Source: Capronia americana (Eukaryota; Ascomycota; Eurotiomycetes; Chaetothyriales; Herpotrichiellaceae). Taken from it: a stretch of DNA of 64,000 nt. Made by a program: the position numbers and the translations under genes. The notes beneath the pieces are model-generated. The model was not told where the DNA came from and ran no database searches. It was given only the letters and a program-made list of their open reading frames with translations. Shown piece after piece: positions 1 to 10,931 of this stretch; positions within the stretch are counted from its first letter, which is position 1; every line of letters begins with the position of its first letter. Where the stretch lies: contig JADWQD010000003.1 in NCBI GenBank assembly GCA_016110215.1, positions 930,001-994,000 on the forward strand, given 5' to 3'.

Positions 1-331
1 GTTCACCAGTAAGTCATGAAGAATGGTTCCTTCTTTCGCCGCTATCTTCCATTCTACTTGATATGTGCTGAGCGATGGATGAGTAGTGCATTGCTATCAT
101 GGCGACTCCGAGTTCCACGCGCCGCAGTTTGTGCGCAGGTGCCTCTGCATGCAGCTTCCCCTCGAAGGTGTGGCAGGTCCTCTGCGCCGGCGACAATGGA
201 GGAATACAACATGATAAGGTCGCATCAAGCGCAAGTGCAATAACAAGCTTCTCGTCCAACCCTCTCGCATCGCAGTTTGGTAGCTTAGGTGGTTTATTCG
301 CTTTCTGCCGGTATAGGATTGAGTTTTCGAT
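1..331. other. Upstream region of the carboxypeptidase gene
   Basis: No supported gene. The tract immediately precedes the ATG at 332 and probably carries the promoter and 5' UTR of the serine carboxypeptidase. Open frames here are short and lack protein-like character. Confidence 0.5.
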
Positions 332-2593
332 ATGCGTTTTAGACTGCGGTCGTCCTCTGCATTCGCGCTCCTGACGCTTGCGGGCTTCTCGTTCGGCCAA
401 TACTTTCCGGCGGCACCGAAGAATGTGACGGTAGTCAAATCGCAGCTCCAAGAAGGCGTCTCGGTTTCGTTCAAAGAGGTACCCAGAACATCACCGACTC
501 TCACTGGGGCGCAACTGACGTGCTCAACCCCAGACTAGCATATGTGAAACAACCCCAGGAGTGCGATCGTATGCCGGGTACGTCCACCTTCCTCCGGATG
601 TTGTGGACGATCTGGGGGTCGACCAGAATTACACCATCAACACGTTCTTCTGGTTCTTCGAGTCCCGCAAGGATCCAGCGAATGCGCCTCTCTCGATTTG
701 GATAAATGGCGGCCCTGGGAGTTCGTCTATGATCGGTCTCTTACAGGAAAATGGTGGGTTTTTTGATTTCATTCTGACTTCGCGGAGACAAGAAATCCAC
801 CGTCACCTTGGCCTCATCCCAGGCCTGCTTCGGAGCAATGTCACGCCCGTCCTCAAAAATGTTGCTAACCGCCACATATTAGGACCGTGCAACATCAATC
901 ATGACTCTAACGGCACAACGCTGAACCCCTGGTCGTGGAACAATGAAGTCAACATGTAGGAAGTTCTCCACGCATGAGTGGAAGCGCAAGCTGATGGTAG
1001 CTCCATAGGCTGTACATTGACCAGCCGAACCAAGTCGGCCTGAGTTACGATGTCCTGGTGAACGGAACGCAAGATCTACTGGATCCTTCCGGCGACGTTC
1101 TCACGGATGACTTCTCAAACAGAGTGCCCGAACAGAACAACACATTCCTGGTCGGAACTTTCCCTAGCCAACTGCTAACATCAAGCGCGAATGGTACAAC
1201 CAACTCAGCGAGGACGCTCTGGCATTTCGCCCAAGTCTGGTTCCAGACCTTCCCAGACTACAAGCCCAACGACGACCGGATCAGTATCTGGACAGAATCG
1301 TACGGAGGGCACTACGGGCCCGCGTTCGCCAATTTCTTCCGCGAGCAGAACGACAAGATCGCCAACGGTAGCTGGCGAGACGCGGGAGAGACGTACACCA
1401 TTCACCTCGACACGCTCGGTATTATCAACGGCTGCATCGACACGCTGGTCCAAGAACCGAGCTACCCGCAGATGGCGTTCAACAACACCTACAACATCCA
1501 AGCCATCAACCGCACCGTCTACGAGGCTGCAATGACGCGGTTTACGGAACCGGGCGGCGTGCGCGACATGATAGAGACTTGCAGAGCACTAGCTGCAGAG
1601 GGAGACCCCGAGAACCAGGGCAACAACGCCACCGTCAACGACGCCTGTGCAGCCGCCAACGACGCGACATGGGACATCGAAGGCGCCTACGTCGATATCT
1701 CGGGCCGGAACTACTACGACATCGCGGCCATCGACCCGGACCCCTTCCCGCCAAACTACTACATCGGCTACCTCAACCAGCCGCACGTGCAGGCGGCGCT
1801 CGGCGTACCCGTCAACTACACCAACCCCGGAGGCAACGCGGCGTACTACGCCTTCCAAAACACAGGCGATTACCCCCGCGGCGGGTACCTCGAGGACCTC
1901 GCGGCGCTGATCGACGCAGGCATCAAAGTCGCCCTCGTGTTCGGCGACCGCGACTACGCCTGCAACTGGATCGGCGGCGAGGCCGTCTCCCTCGCGCTCA
2001 ACCATACCCGGAGCACGGCCTTCGCCGACGCAGGGTACGCGAACCTGACCGTCAACTCGACCTACGTCGGCGGCCTCGTCCGCCAGGCCGGCAACTTCAG
2101 CTTCACCCGCGTCTTCCAGGCCGGCCACGAGGTCCCCGCGTACCAGCCCGAGACGGCGTACGCCATCTTCCGCCGCGCGCTGTTCAACCTGGACATCGCG
2201 ACGGGGAGCGACGATACCGCGAGCAACGCCTCGTATGCCACGTCGGGCATGTCGGATACGTGGGCCGTCAAGGATGTGGCCCTCAAGAGCGACCGGCCCG
2301 TGTGTTACGCGTATAACCCGACCGCGACGTGCACCGATGACGAACTCGACGCGCTGGCTGACGGCTCCGCGCTCGTGCGTGACTATATCGTGATCAACAA
2401 TTATACCGCGTCCTTGTTCCCTGATCTGGCGGGCGGGAATGGAACGACTGGAAATGGAACAGCTGGGACAAGTGGTGGCGGCGGCAGCAGCAGCAGCGGA
2501 GCCACCGACAACGTTGGCTCGTCCATCAATGGCAACTGGGCGTGGTGTCTGGTAGTTTCTGCGATGGTGACCTTGACAAGTAGCTGGCTATAG
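332..2593 (+). CDS. Secreted serine carboxypeptidase, S10 family, probably GPI-anchored
   Basis: Four exons, 332-478, 534-753, 883-955 and 1009-2593, give 674 residues. An S10 carboxypeptidase removes C-terminal amino acids from peptides in the secretory pathway, vacuole or cell wall. A signal peptide is visible at residues 1-22 (basic start, then hydrophobic). The oxyanion motif NGGPGSSS is in exon 2. The family catalytic triad is present: Ser244 in ESYGG, Asp462 in GDRDYACNW and His520 in the AGHE motif. Many N-x-S/T sites suggest glycosylation. The C-terminus is a Gly/Ser-rich linker followed by a hydrophobic tail ending in WL, which fits a GPI signal, so a wall or plasma-membrane location is more likely than the vacuole. 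Exon joins restore the family segments ICETTPG, QENGPC and MLYIDQP. Substrate preference cannot be read from the sequence. Confidence 0.93.
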
Positions 2594-2868
2594 AACAATG
2601 GACCCGTTTGCGCGTAGGCATACCGAGTACGCATGTGTATATGAGACGAGAAATGCGATGTGGTCAACATTCTACTGCATGATTGATCTCCTGCTTGACG
2701 TACACGTCAGCCTCAAAGGGCACGCACAATGTGAGAAACCACCAACACCATGGGATACGATGATATGATGTGACGTGCTATTGAACACGACATCCAGCCC
2801 GTTTTCCATCGCCTTTTGTTCGCCGAGCAGCCAGACGCAACCCTCCCTATCACAGTAGTAATGCGCAT

Positions 2869-3423
2869 TCAACCTTCAGCCCTCTTCCTCTCCGCACTCC
2901 GCAGATCCACTCCATCCCTCTCCCTCTTCTGCTCCACGGTTTTCACCGAACTATCCCGCGGGTCGCGGTACTCGTTGGACGGATCGCCCTCTCTCCTCGC
3001 CTGCGTTATCTTGGCGTTTTCGCTTCCGCCGACCTTGTTGGTATGCGAGAAGTAGTAAAACGGGAAGTATGCGCCCACGCCGGCGAGAATAATGCTATGG
3101 CGGACGGCATCAGTACAGAGTTGGAGATGGGTTTAGAGTCGGGGTACTGTTTGGGCGGGAATGAAGACCGAGGCAACGCATGATGATTGAACAGTGCTTT
3201 CTCTGCTCTGGGATGGTATGTGAGATGTAGGGGATTGATTCACTTACAGCGGTAGCCTGCTGGTCCAGTCTCGAGGCGCGTCCGGCCGCACCGGCGCTGC
3301 TTTGTCGGCGTATGTTCTTCGTGACTGGCGCTGCATCTGGAGGAAGCGGTTTGATCGAACGATTGGCTTCAGCACATGCGTCGGCATCGCCATCTGCGTC
3401 TGCAGTGATCTTCGTGGAAACAT
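2869..3423 (-). CDS. Small mitochondrial-type single-pass membrane protein, unknown role
   Basis: Two exons, 3248-3423 and 2869-3094, give 133 residues. The donor GTAAGT follows the codon for the Leu of SRLPL, and the acceptor resumes with IILAGVG in frame. The N-terminus is rich in Arg, Ser and Gln without acidic residues and contains RRTYADK, which looks like a mitochondrial presequence with a cleavage zone. One hydrophobic segment (residues about 59-75, IILAGVGAYFPFYYF) could span a membrane. The tail is highly charged. I do not recognise the family. An in-frame upstream GTG at 3453 exists, but the first ATG at 3423 is the better start. An inner-membrane location is inferred from the presequence only. 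Confidence 0.65.
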
Positions 3424-4440
3424 GGCGAGTGACTGAAATGTCAAAGATGTCACGATCCGGGTTCTATGTCTTGTGTCGTCCTGTGTTGTCGTATGGTTGT
3501 ATTGTGGACTCGGCAGTAATAAGGATCAAGCAGTGTGATATCCTAATCCAAGCACAGCAAGGACAGTGGGCACACCTACTAATTAATGAATGAAGCAAGT
3601 GTCGGTGGAAGCTCTTTGAATCATTCCTTCCGTTTCAAACGCACCCGCGTCATCCATGACGGACGGACCATGGCCCCGAAGCATTTCCCCTGGTCGGACA
3701 TTTGCTGGACGTCATGCTCTAGGATAGCTCACCGAGTTCTCACCCAAATTCTCGCGCAGTCGTTCAATTACATCATGACAGTACTCGTCCTCGTTCGCAG
3801 ACTGGAGCCTCCGGGTTTAGTCCCGCGGAAAGGAAAGAAATCAGAGCCTCGTCGCGTCACCAGTAAGACTAGCAGGAGACTAGCCACAATTCCCCGCATC
3901 CAGCACATCCAGCACATCCTGCCGGCAGCCGAACTTCTCGAGCTGAATAGTGCGAGTAGGCGCCACCAGCCCGTACGAGTACGAGGTACTGAGTGGGCGA
4001 GCACAGCATTGGAGTCTTCCAATTCACCAGGGTAGGGCGTCCGATTCGCCGTGGGCTCATCATCCTTGTGAGTTGTCAGTAACTGATCAACAGCTCATGG
4101 TCTGCTTCTAACTACTCGCAGGGTGGCTTATCCGCCATCCACGAACGTCAATGGAAGTCCAACCGTGTGATGTCAAGGAGAATTGTGGCACGCCCAGACG
4201 CATCGAACCAACAGTGTCCCGACTGATTTTTTGGGTATCTGCAAACTATGTGACACAAAGGAAAGATGGTCGGCTATGTTACAGTGGAATAAAACAATAC
4301 GAATAAAAGACAAAATACCTCCTTCATTACACTCATTTCACCGAAGGGAACCATTGCTGAAGCGACCGAAAGATCTCACTCCCAAAATCAACGCCGTGCA
4401 GTGAATCCGGGCGTCCCCTGTCGCTGTTCCGTCCTTTCAG
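3424..4440. other. Intergenic tract, no supported gene
   Basis: Open frames here do not look like protein. The tract holds a GTAC-rich motif at 3973-3990, like others scattered through the intergenic DNA, and a short repeat of CAGCACATC near 3901-3918. It lies between the 5' end of the small membrane protein gene and the 3' end of the ankyrin gene. Confidence 0.5.
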
Positions 4441-7188
4441 TCACCTGCTGGCTGGGCTTCCTGATCGTCCGAGCAAAATGTTGATGGCTTCGTCCCAGCC
4501 GCGGTCTTCCACGATCTCCATCACGGTCCGGCCAGAATCGTCCCGGACTTGAAGATCGACACCATTGCCCTTCTCGACGAGAAGTTTCAAGATCTTGGCA
4601 TCGGCCGATTCCACCGCCTGGAGCACGGCGTTCCAGCCACGGTACATGTAGTTGATGTCGGCCCCCTTGTCCAACAACATTTCGATCATTTCCGTATCGT
4701 TGTCTGGACACCTGCGGATAGCCTTGATGATAGGCAGGTGCTCGCCGGGGGCATTGACATCCGCGTTGGCTTCGTAAACCAAGAATCGAACCAGTTCTTT
4801 GTTCTGTTCTCGAAGCGCGGTCGTCAATGGCGAAAAGACACCGCCGTTCTTGTCTTCCACACTGATGCCCGCCTTCAAGAGGAGCTTGATGCTCTCCAAC
4901 TGGTCGGCGACCACTGCCATTTCCATGACGCCCTTGACAGCTCGTGGATTGTGCATCGCAGGTAGAATCTTTCGGAGAATCTCGGGTCTCTTCACCGCCA
5001 TGCAAATGGGCCAATCCTGGCCTCGGATTCCCGGGTCTGCGCCGTTCGCCAGGAGGAGGTCGACGAACTCGATGCGATCATCGCGGATTGCCGTAGTCAA
5101 CGGTGTATACCCTTCGACGCTCCTGTCATTGGGGCTGACATGCTGATCTAGTAACCACAGGAACGCATCCTTGTTGTTATGCGCCACGGCTTTCTCGATG
5201 ATGCCCTTAGGCTTGTGCAGATTGGCACCCGCGGCGACAAGCTGCGGAAGGAAATGTGTGCGATGATGGGTCACGCATTTGAACGCCGGGTGCTCCGAAG
5301 CCATCACATTGGCATCGGCCCCGTTGGCGAGGAGCAGTGAAACGAGCTCGCTGCGGTTGTCACGAATGGCGGAGCAGAGGGGTGTATACACACCGTCCTT
5401 CCTGGCATTGGGGTCCACTCCGGCCTTCAGCAAGATGTTCACCGACTCGATATTGTTGAGACTAGTGGCAAGCTCGAGGAGGCCGGGACATTTCTTAGTG
5501 TCAGCGCCCCGCGAAAGCAGGAGTTGAAGGGCCTTGGGCTGATAGGTCGAAGGCCACAGGAGATGCTTGGGACCGGGGAGATTAGGGTTGGCTCCATTAT
5601 CAAGGAGAACCGTCATGATATCAATCCTTTTCGCCTGGATGGCTGCGAAAAGAGCTGTTTCCCCTTCGGCGTTCTTGCCATTGACGTCGGCACCATATTC
5701 GATTAGAAGTTCGGCCAGCTTCTTCGGGTTGTTTTTGTTGATGGCTTTGTGCAGAAGGGTGTCGTTCTCGGAAGTGTTCAGGTTGGCATCCCCTCCATAC
5801 GCCAGGTAGAGCTTCACCAACTCCAACTTGTGCTCAATGACGGCCAATGAGAGAGGACATTCTGAATCCGGACCGGCGGGAAGATTGGGATCGGCACCGT
5901 ACTTGAGAAGCAGCTTGACGGCATCGAGGAATGACAGCTCCGTGGCGGTTAGAAGAGGGTTGTTCCTATTCCTGTCAAGCCCATTGGGGTCCCCGCCGAA
6001 GAGCAACAGCAGTCGGATGCTCTCGGTGTCGCGCTGGAGGACGGCTTCACGGAGAAGGTTGTGTCCGTTTTCACCGTCGGGAGAGACCCCGCAATCAAGG
6101 AGCTGCTCGACCAGCTTGTGTTTCTTCTGCTGGACCGCGTTCAATAATGTCGACTTGAGGGCTGCAGAATTGGCCCCTGAAGTTTGCTTGGGAGTCCAGC
6201 GCGGCACGGTAGCTGGGTCTGCCTTCACGCGAGACCCGGGTGAGGAGACCTTGTCCTGTCCGATTTCGTGGATCATGTCCTCGATCTGGGCGAATGAATC
6301 TGCCGTGTTGACAGACAAGTTGTCGTCGACGGCAGTTTCGGTCCGAAGGCTTTCATCCTTGAGCGCAGCAAGATCTCTGGTCGCAGAGTTCACTGTCATC
6401 TTGCTGGATCTGGTGCTAGGCGCCGCTCGGCTGAAACTGTGCCTAGAATTGCCCGGCAGAGCCGACAACGTGTCGGTCTCCTGCTCCAGGCGAGCCAGCA
6501 AGTTCGAGTCCGATATCTTCTCCGACAGGGACAATTTCTCCACCATCGGCAAGGCTGGCAACGGTGGCAGACGAGTCGGTATATCGGAAGTTGGAGGAAA
6601 AGCAGACGGAGAGAGCGCGGGTTTGGCTGCCATCGGTGAGACCTGTCTGACGACGGAGGGATTCATGCGCTCCAGAACGGCAGCAAGTCCTGTGTAGCCG
6701 ATTCCATGAGATTCGTCGGCCTTTGCGTCCCCGAGATACCACCTGAAGACCATGGCGCTCATGCCCAAGGCATCTCGACTCTTGGCGAGCGAGTCTCTCA
6801 TCTTGTGGATGTCGGTATCAGCAAACATCATGTGCCATCCCTTCTTGAGCTTCCCCAAGCCGCCCTTCTTCTCGTATTCCAAGAACTTGACGAGCATCTG
6901 GTTGAGAACGATGAAGTCGTCGGCGGTTTGTCGGAACTTTTTGTCCAGCTCCTGTTGCATGTCACTCGGGAACTGACTGTGTGCCCGCGAAGCCTCGGTC
7001 AGACCGGCTTCGATCGAGTAGAGCACGCGACAGATGTCGAGGAAGTTGGTTGCCAGTTCGCGAAAGCCATGAGGAGGTTCCTTGACTGTGCTCAGGTATT
7101 CGAGCATGCGCACCGATATGGTGTTTCCTTGTGCCGTCGCCCGGCCGCAGAGGTCCAGGAGGGACTCTTTGCCCTTCTTGGGGGCCAT
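4441..7188 (-). CDS. Ankyrin-repeat protein with fungal helical N-terminal domain
   Basis: Single exon, 915 residues, starting at the ATG of MAPKKGK (an in-frame TTG upstream is not a credible start). Residues 1-180 are a helical region (LLDLCGRATAQGN, then FLDICRVLYSIEAGL) of the kind found at the N-terminus of many fungal ankyrin and NACHT proteins and related to the so-called fungal N-terminal domain. Residues about 180-335 are Ser/Pro/Thr-rich and probably disordered. From about 340 to 905 there are roughly 16 ankyrin repeats, with repeated cores such as LLLxxGADxN and TPLxxAIxxxR. Ankyrin arrays bind protein partners, so a scaffold or sensing role is likely. No enzyme domain is visible. 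Proteins of this layout occur in self/non-self and cell-death repertoires, but this one could equally be a signalling scaffold. Confidence 0.9.
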   Translation of the reverse strand: MAPKKGKESLLDLCGRATAQGNTISVRMLEYLSTVKEPPHGFRELATNFLDICRVLYSIEAGLTEASRAHSQFPSDMQQELDKKFRQTADDFIVLNQMLVKFLEYEKKGGLGKLKKGWHMMFADTDIHKMRDSLAKSRDALGMSAMVFRWYLGDAKADESHGIGYTGLAAVLERMNPSVVRQVSPMAAKPALSPSAFPPTSDIPTRLPPLPALPMVEKLSLSEKISDSNLLARLEQETDTLSALPGNSRHSFSRAAPSTRSSKMTVNSATRDLAALKDESLRTETAVDDNLSVNTADSFAQIEDMIHEIGQDKVSSPGSRVKADPATVPRWTPKQTSGANSAALKSTLLNAVQQKKHKLVEQLLDCGVSPDGENGHNLLREAVLQRDTESIRLLLLFGGDPNGLDRNRNNPLLTATELSFLDAVKLLLKYGADPNLPAGPDSECPLSLAVIEHKLELVKLYLAYGGDANLNTSENDTLLHKAINKNNPKKLAELLIEYGADVNGKNAEGETALFAAIQAKRIDIMTVLLDNGANPNLPGPKHLLWPSTYQPKALQLLLSRGADTKKCPGLLELATSLNNIESVNILLKAGVDPNARKDGVYTPLCSAIRDNRSELVSLLLANGADANVMASEHPAFKCVTHHRTHFLPQLVAAGANLHKPKGIIEKAVAHNNKDAFLWLLDQHVSPNDRSVEGYTPLTTAIRDDRIEFVDLLLANGADPGIRGQDWPICMAVKRPEILRKILPAMHNPRAVKGVMEMAVVADQLESIKLLLKAGISVEDKNGGVFSPLTTALREQNKELVRFLVYEANADVNAPGEHLPIIKAIRRCPDNDTEMIEMLLDKGADINYMYRGWNAVLQAVESADAKILKLLVEKGNGVDLQVRDDSGRTVMEIVEDRGWDEAINILLGRSGSPASR

Positions 7189-9265
7189 ATTGGAGTTCAA
7201 GCTGAGGCTTCCGCTTCGAGAAGGGGAGGAGGAAGCTTGTGCAACCGCTAAAGGAGCAGGATCAAGCTGCTCGACCCAAAAGTCTCTGGAGAGGAAGGAG
7301 GGGCGGACGATGCGCCAGCCCTTCTTTATCTTTTCACATTACGGAGCATTCTTGCAAGGCCAGACTTCGATCCCAATAGCAGCCCATTCGAGGAGGGTGG
7401 GTTCCTATCGTCGATCAACCACAGGTCGAACAAACCGCCCCAGGCGGATACCCATACCATCCTCATGGTACCGTACTACATGCACATGCACCTCCACAAT
7501 ATGAGTAGCCAAGTTTGTTATCATGACCCGCGGTAGCGGCGTTCCATCGAACCAAGCTGCAAGGTTCGCCTGTTGCACCTGCCGTTAGACTTCCTTGACA
7601 CGTTTCTCGACGCAGCCAGCAGCATGTACCATGGCTTCACGAACAATTAGCGCAGACGGTATCCAAACCCACTGTGCCTGGGGACGGACCCATGGCCAGC
7701 TGCTTGCCCTGTTAGACGACTCTCCCCGGCTGGTCTGCTTCAATAGTCAAGGAAGGATCGTCCTGGCGAGCGAATCAACCTGCCCCCCTCATTGGATCTA
7801 CCATGGTTAAACTCTCGGGGGCAGCGGAACCCCTTGGGACAACAACCATGCAGTTGATCCTCAGGTACGTACCAGCTCGTGCAGCTCCTCGAACTCAAAA
7901 GGTGGCTTGGTGTGTGGTCTAGAAGATTTGGCACTCCCTTTAGGAAGATGCCGAATCGGGGCAGCAGCCAGGCACCGATTCACAGCCACGCGGACAATTG
8001 ATGCCAGCACGATCTGCACGGTGAACCTGATCGGCTGCCCCTGAGAAGCCACAGCGTTTCGAACAGCAGCTGCCCGGCCTAGGCAACACGGAGTACGGAG
8101 CAACAGTTCGACAATGTTCGCTGCGTACGGGGCTCGCTAGCCTCCTCATTCTGCAGCTGCAGCCCCTAAGCGAGCAGCAGAGGCTGATTGACTCTTCGGC
8201 ATCTGCATAATTCCAGGCTAAAGGCGGGGGCCGAGAGACTTGGTGCAGATACGGGAGAGTCTTCAGCCATATGTACGTAACTGACTCGTTTGGCGGTTCA
8301 TGGCGTGAAGATTCCAAAACACATGGCTTGCAATCTCGACCAGACGGCACGGCACAGCTCGACCCAATTTCACCTGCACAGCCCATACCCGAACTTGTTG
8401 CCTTTTTGGACAAATCGATGATTCATTGGCCAAACCGATCCTGTTTCCAGGGCATGCACCATTGGGTAGTCGCCGGCGAAGTCCTCTTTGACGCGTGCTT
8501 TCATCAACCAGGCGTCTGGGCTAACAAAGTCTAACATGCCTCTACCCCATGCCCCAGCTAGGGATTTTCCCACGCGAGGTGTCAAAGCTGCCAGGTGCGC
8601 CCCCCATCTGAAGAATCAGGCCCCATCTGCAAGGCACAAATACCTGGCCTTCCTGTCGTTCCGTCTTGAACGTAGTGCGAGCGCGGATTTCGGAACGCCA
8701 GACCCTGACTTCGACTGTTCTTGACTCTCGAAGGGAACTTTGAAGCCAACGCTACCGTTTTGGGATACGACCTCCTTCCTTGGTGCGACCCTTTGCCAGA
8801 GGACTACGAGTTAGAGGAGGTCCTGTTCCCAATCCTCCCGCAGCCAGTTTAATTACTAGTCCAAGGCCCGAGAACGCGCACGAGCAAGGGTACCAAGCCG
8901 CTTCCTTTAGTCTCGACGAATCCTTTCTTGGAAAAGAAAAGTCTTGAAGCTCGTGTCCACAATGGGCAGTTCTCCGTCCTTTGCACTCGGCTCCTGCATT
9001 ATCGAACCGCCCATGTGGCCCCAAGAGAAGTTGTCGATCTCACAGCCATAGCGATCGAATGTGCTGTCTCGGGATGCTGCTTCTGCTAGTGAGACATCGC
9101 TTGGACACACACACACACCCCCCTCGTGTCGCTTGTTGCTGGGTTGCTTCCCGTGCCTCCCGCTTCGAGTCGTCGCCTCCCCGGCAACTACCGGGAACAA
9201 CTCGTTTGACGAGATTATCAACCCGTGTTGCAACTTGCTAGTAGCCACTTCATGACGGACACCAT

Positions 9266-9268
<3 letters not shown>

Positions 9269-9309
<41 letters not shown>
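9269..9309. repeat. Tetranucleotide microsatellite (CAGC)n
   Basis: About ten perfect head-to-tail copies of a CAGC unit, ending in CAGACAGC. The array would be length-variable between strains. It lies in non-coding DNA. Confidence 0.95.
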
Positions 9310-9362
9310 ACAGCTGGGAAGCGGAACAGCCAAGCCACGAGTTCGGAATCAAGCGATGCGGC

Positions 9363-9391
9363 GTACGAGTACGAGTACTTGTACTCGGTAC
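9363..9391. repeat. GTAC-rich palindromic tract
   Basis: GTACGAGTAC units followed by the inverse TTGTACTCGGTAC, giving an imperfect inverted repeat. It is the clearest of many similar GTAC-rich tracts in intergenic DNA of this window. Confidence 0.7.
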
Positions 9392-9837
9392 ACCCTTACA
9401 CCTGCATGCAGTGACGGCCAATGACTTTTCTGCCTCGTCGTGTTTCACCTTTCTTTAGCAGGACATTCACGGGGTCAACAGCTCTCCCTTTGAGAGGGAA
9501 ATAACTCTAGCATTCTTCAGGAAGCATGCATGCCTTTATTCGACACGGGCATGCGATCCGACCTTTCTTTTCTACTCCCTCAAACATGATTAATTCGTGC
9601 CTGCTTGGTTCGACGAGTACTTCGTGCGTACAGTATGTACTTACTACAGTAGTCATGCTCAAGGCCCTTGCATGGATGCTGACTTGTCAACCCAAACTCT
9701 GTTGCAACAGTCATTCATCACTGTCCGTCTTTCCCCGTCCCAAGACCTCATTCATTCTAGGTTTTCCGTTTTCTCGGCTGTTCTCCGACTTTACGTACAT
9801 AGTTAGTGTTGGTCCTCGTACTCGGTGGACTCTGCTA

Positions 9838-9873
9838 TCAAGTGCAAGTGCAAGTGCAGGTGCAGGTGCAATG
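9838..9873. repeat. Hexanucleotide run of CAAGTG/CAGGTG units
   Basis: About five consecutive six-base units, first CAAGTG and then CAGGTG. Non-coding. Confidence 0.85.
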
Positions 9874-9977
9874 GCTCCAACCCGGACGGCCCAATGACAC
9901 GGAAAGTCAATGACAGGGTCAGTCCTAGCATTGTACGTCAATGTACTCGGTACGAGGTAGTGAGTGCAATTCCCTAG

Positions 9978-10049
9978 CTACACAGTACTACGAGGTATGT
10001 AGCTTACCTACACAGTACAGTCCTTGTACTTGTACTTGTACATACGTAG
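9978..10049. repeat. Cluster of GTAC/TACC short repeats
   Basis: Repeated CTACACAGTAC and GTACTT units over about 70 bp, ending in TACATACGTAG. The same word family as the tracts at 9363 and 10156. Non-coding. Confidence 0.65.
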
Positions 10050-10931
10050 TGATGAAGACCTTGATCGTCTTGGAGATTCACAATCCGCAATTCGCAATCC
10101 GCAACTCATTCCGGAGCGTCTTGACCATTTGTACGGTCGTGTCGTGCGTAACATAGGTACGTACAGTACTGTGCGGGTTATATACTATATAGTACACACA
10201 CTCCAGGGACATCAGTGGGCGAAGGGCAAAAGTGCAAAGGGGAAAGGGCGAGCCAAGTTCCAGTTCAAGCTCGCGCGGCGTGTAAGTGAGCGTGTGTGTG
10301 TGTGTGAGTACTGTAGTACTGTAGTAGTATGTGGGATCGACTCTCGAAGCTTAAAGCTCGAAGTCTCGAACATCGAACCGCGAACATCGAACCTCGGACT
10401 CGAAATGTCAGAAAAGTCACCAGCTTGCACCTTGCATCTACCTCGTACATCGCCACTCAAAATCACGTGGGAAGCGAAATAGTGTTGAGATCTCGATGCG
10501 CTGGGTGTGGATGAATGAGGATGAGTGAGTGAGCGAGTGAGTGGAGAGGAGAGGAGAGGCGACGGAAAGCGAATGAGGGATCAAAGGAGAGCGAGATCGA
10601 GATCGGGTTTTGAATCAGCTAACTCCATACCTCGTACATAGCTAACCAAGTCCGTCGTCCTCATGCGCATTCACTAGGGGCGGGAGGCTTCACGGTCTCC
10701 GAGGAGGATGTTTGATTCAAATGGTTCGTATAGCAACGATATATTACATCGTGTCCTCATACCCTAGTTATCGAAGATAATACTCGGTACTAGCAAACAG
10801 TTTTATGCGACGCGAGATCTTTTGACCCATGGATCCTGATGCGGACAGTATTAAGTGCTAGCTAGGATCACGTCCAAGCTCAATGTCGTGCGAGGCTTTC
10901 CTACGAGGAAAAGGTGTGGCGCCGTTGTCAC

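Larger units (their letters stand above)
7189..10931. other. 3.7 kb gene-poor, repeat-rich intergenic tract
   Basis: I see no convincing gene on either strand. Reading frames are short, with frequent unlikely residue runs. The right half (9.2-10.8 kb) is dense in simple repeats: a CAGC tetranucleotide array, a GTGCAA-type hexamer run, GTAC-rich palindromic tracts and purine-rich GAGTGAGT stretches. The left end probably holds the ankyrin gene promoter. The right end borders the 3' end of the hydrolase-ubiquitin gene. Confidence 0.5.

Noticed and set aside
1579..2316. Long open frames in the carboxypeptidase region in other frames (for example 1579-2316 plus and 1589-2128 minus)
   Set aside because: They are Arg-, Pro- or Val-rich shadows of a G/C-rich coding exon and show no family features.
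10320..10410. CGAA-rich repeats (TCGAACATCGAAC) as a possible regulatory array
   Set aside because: Irregular spacing and low complexity. They read as simple-sequence drift with no gene start nearby.
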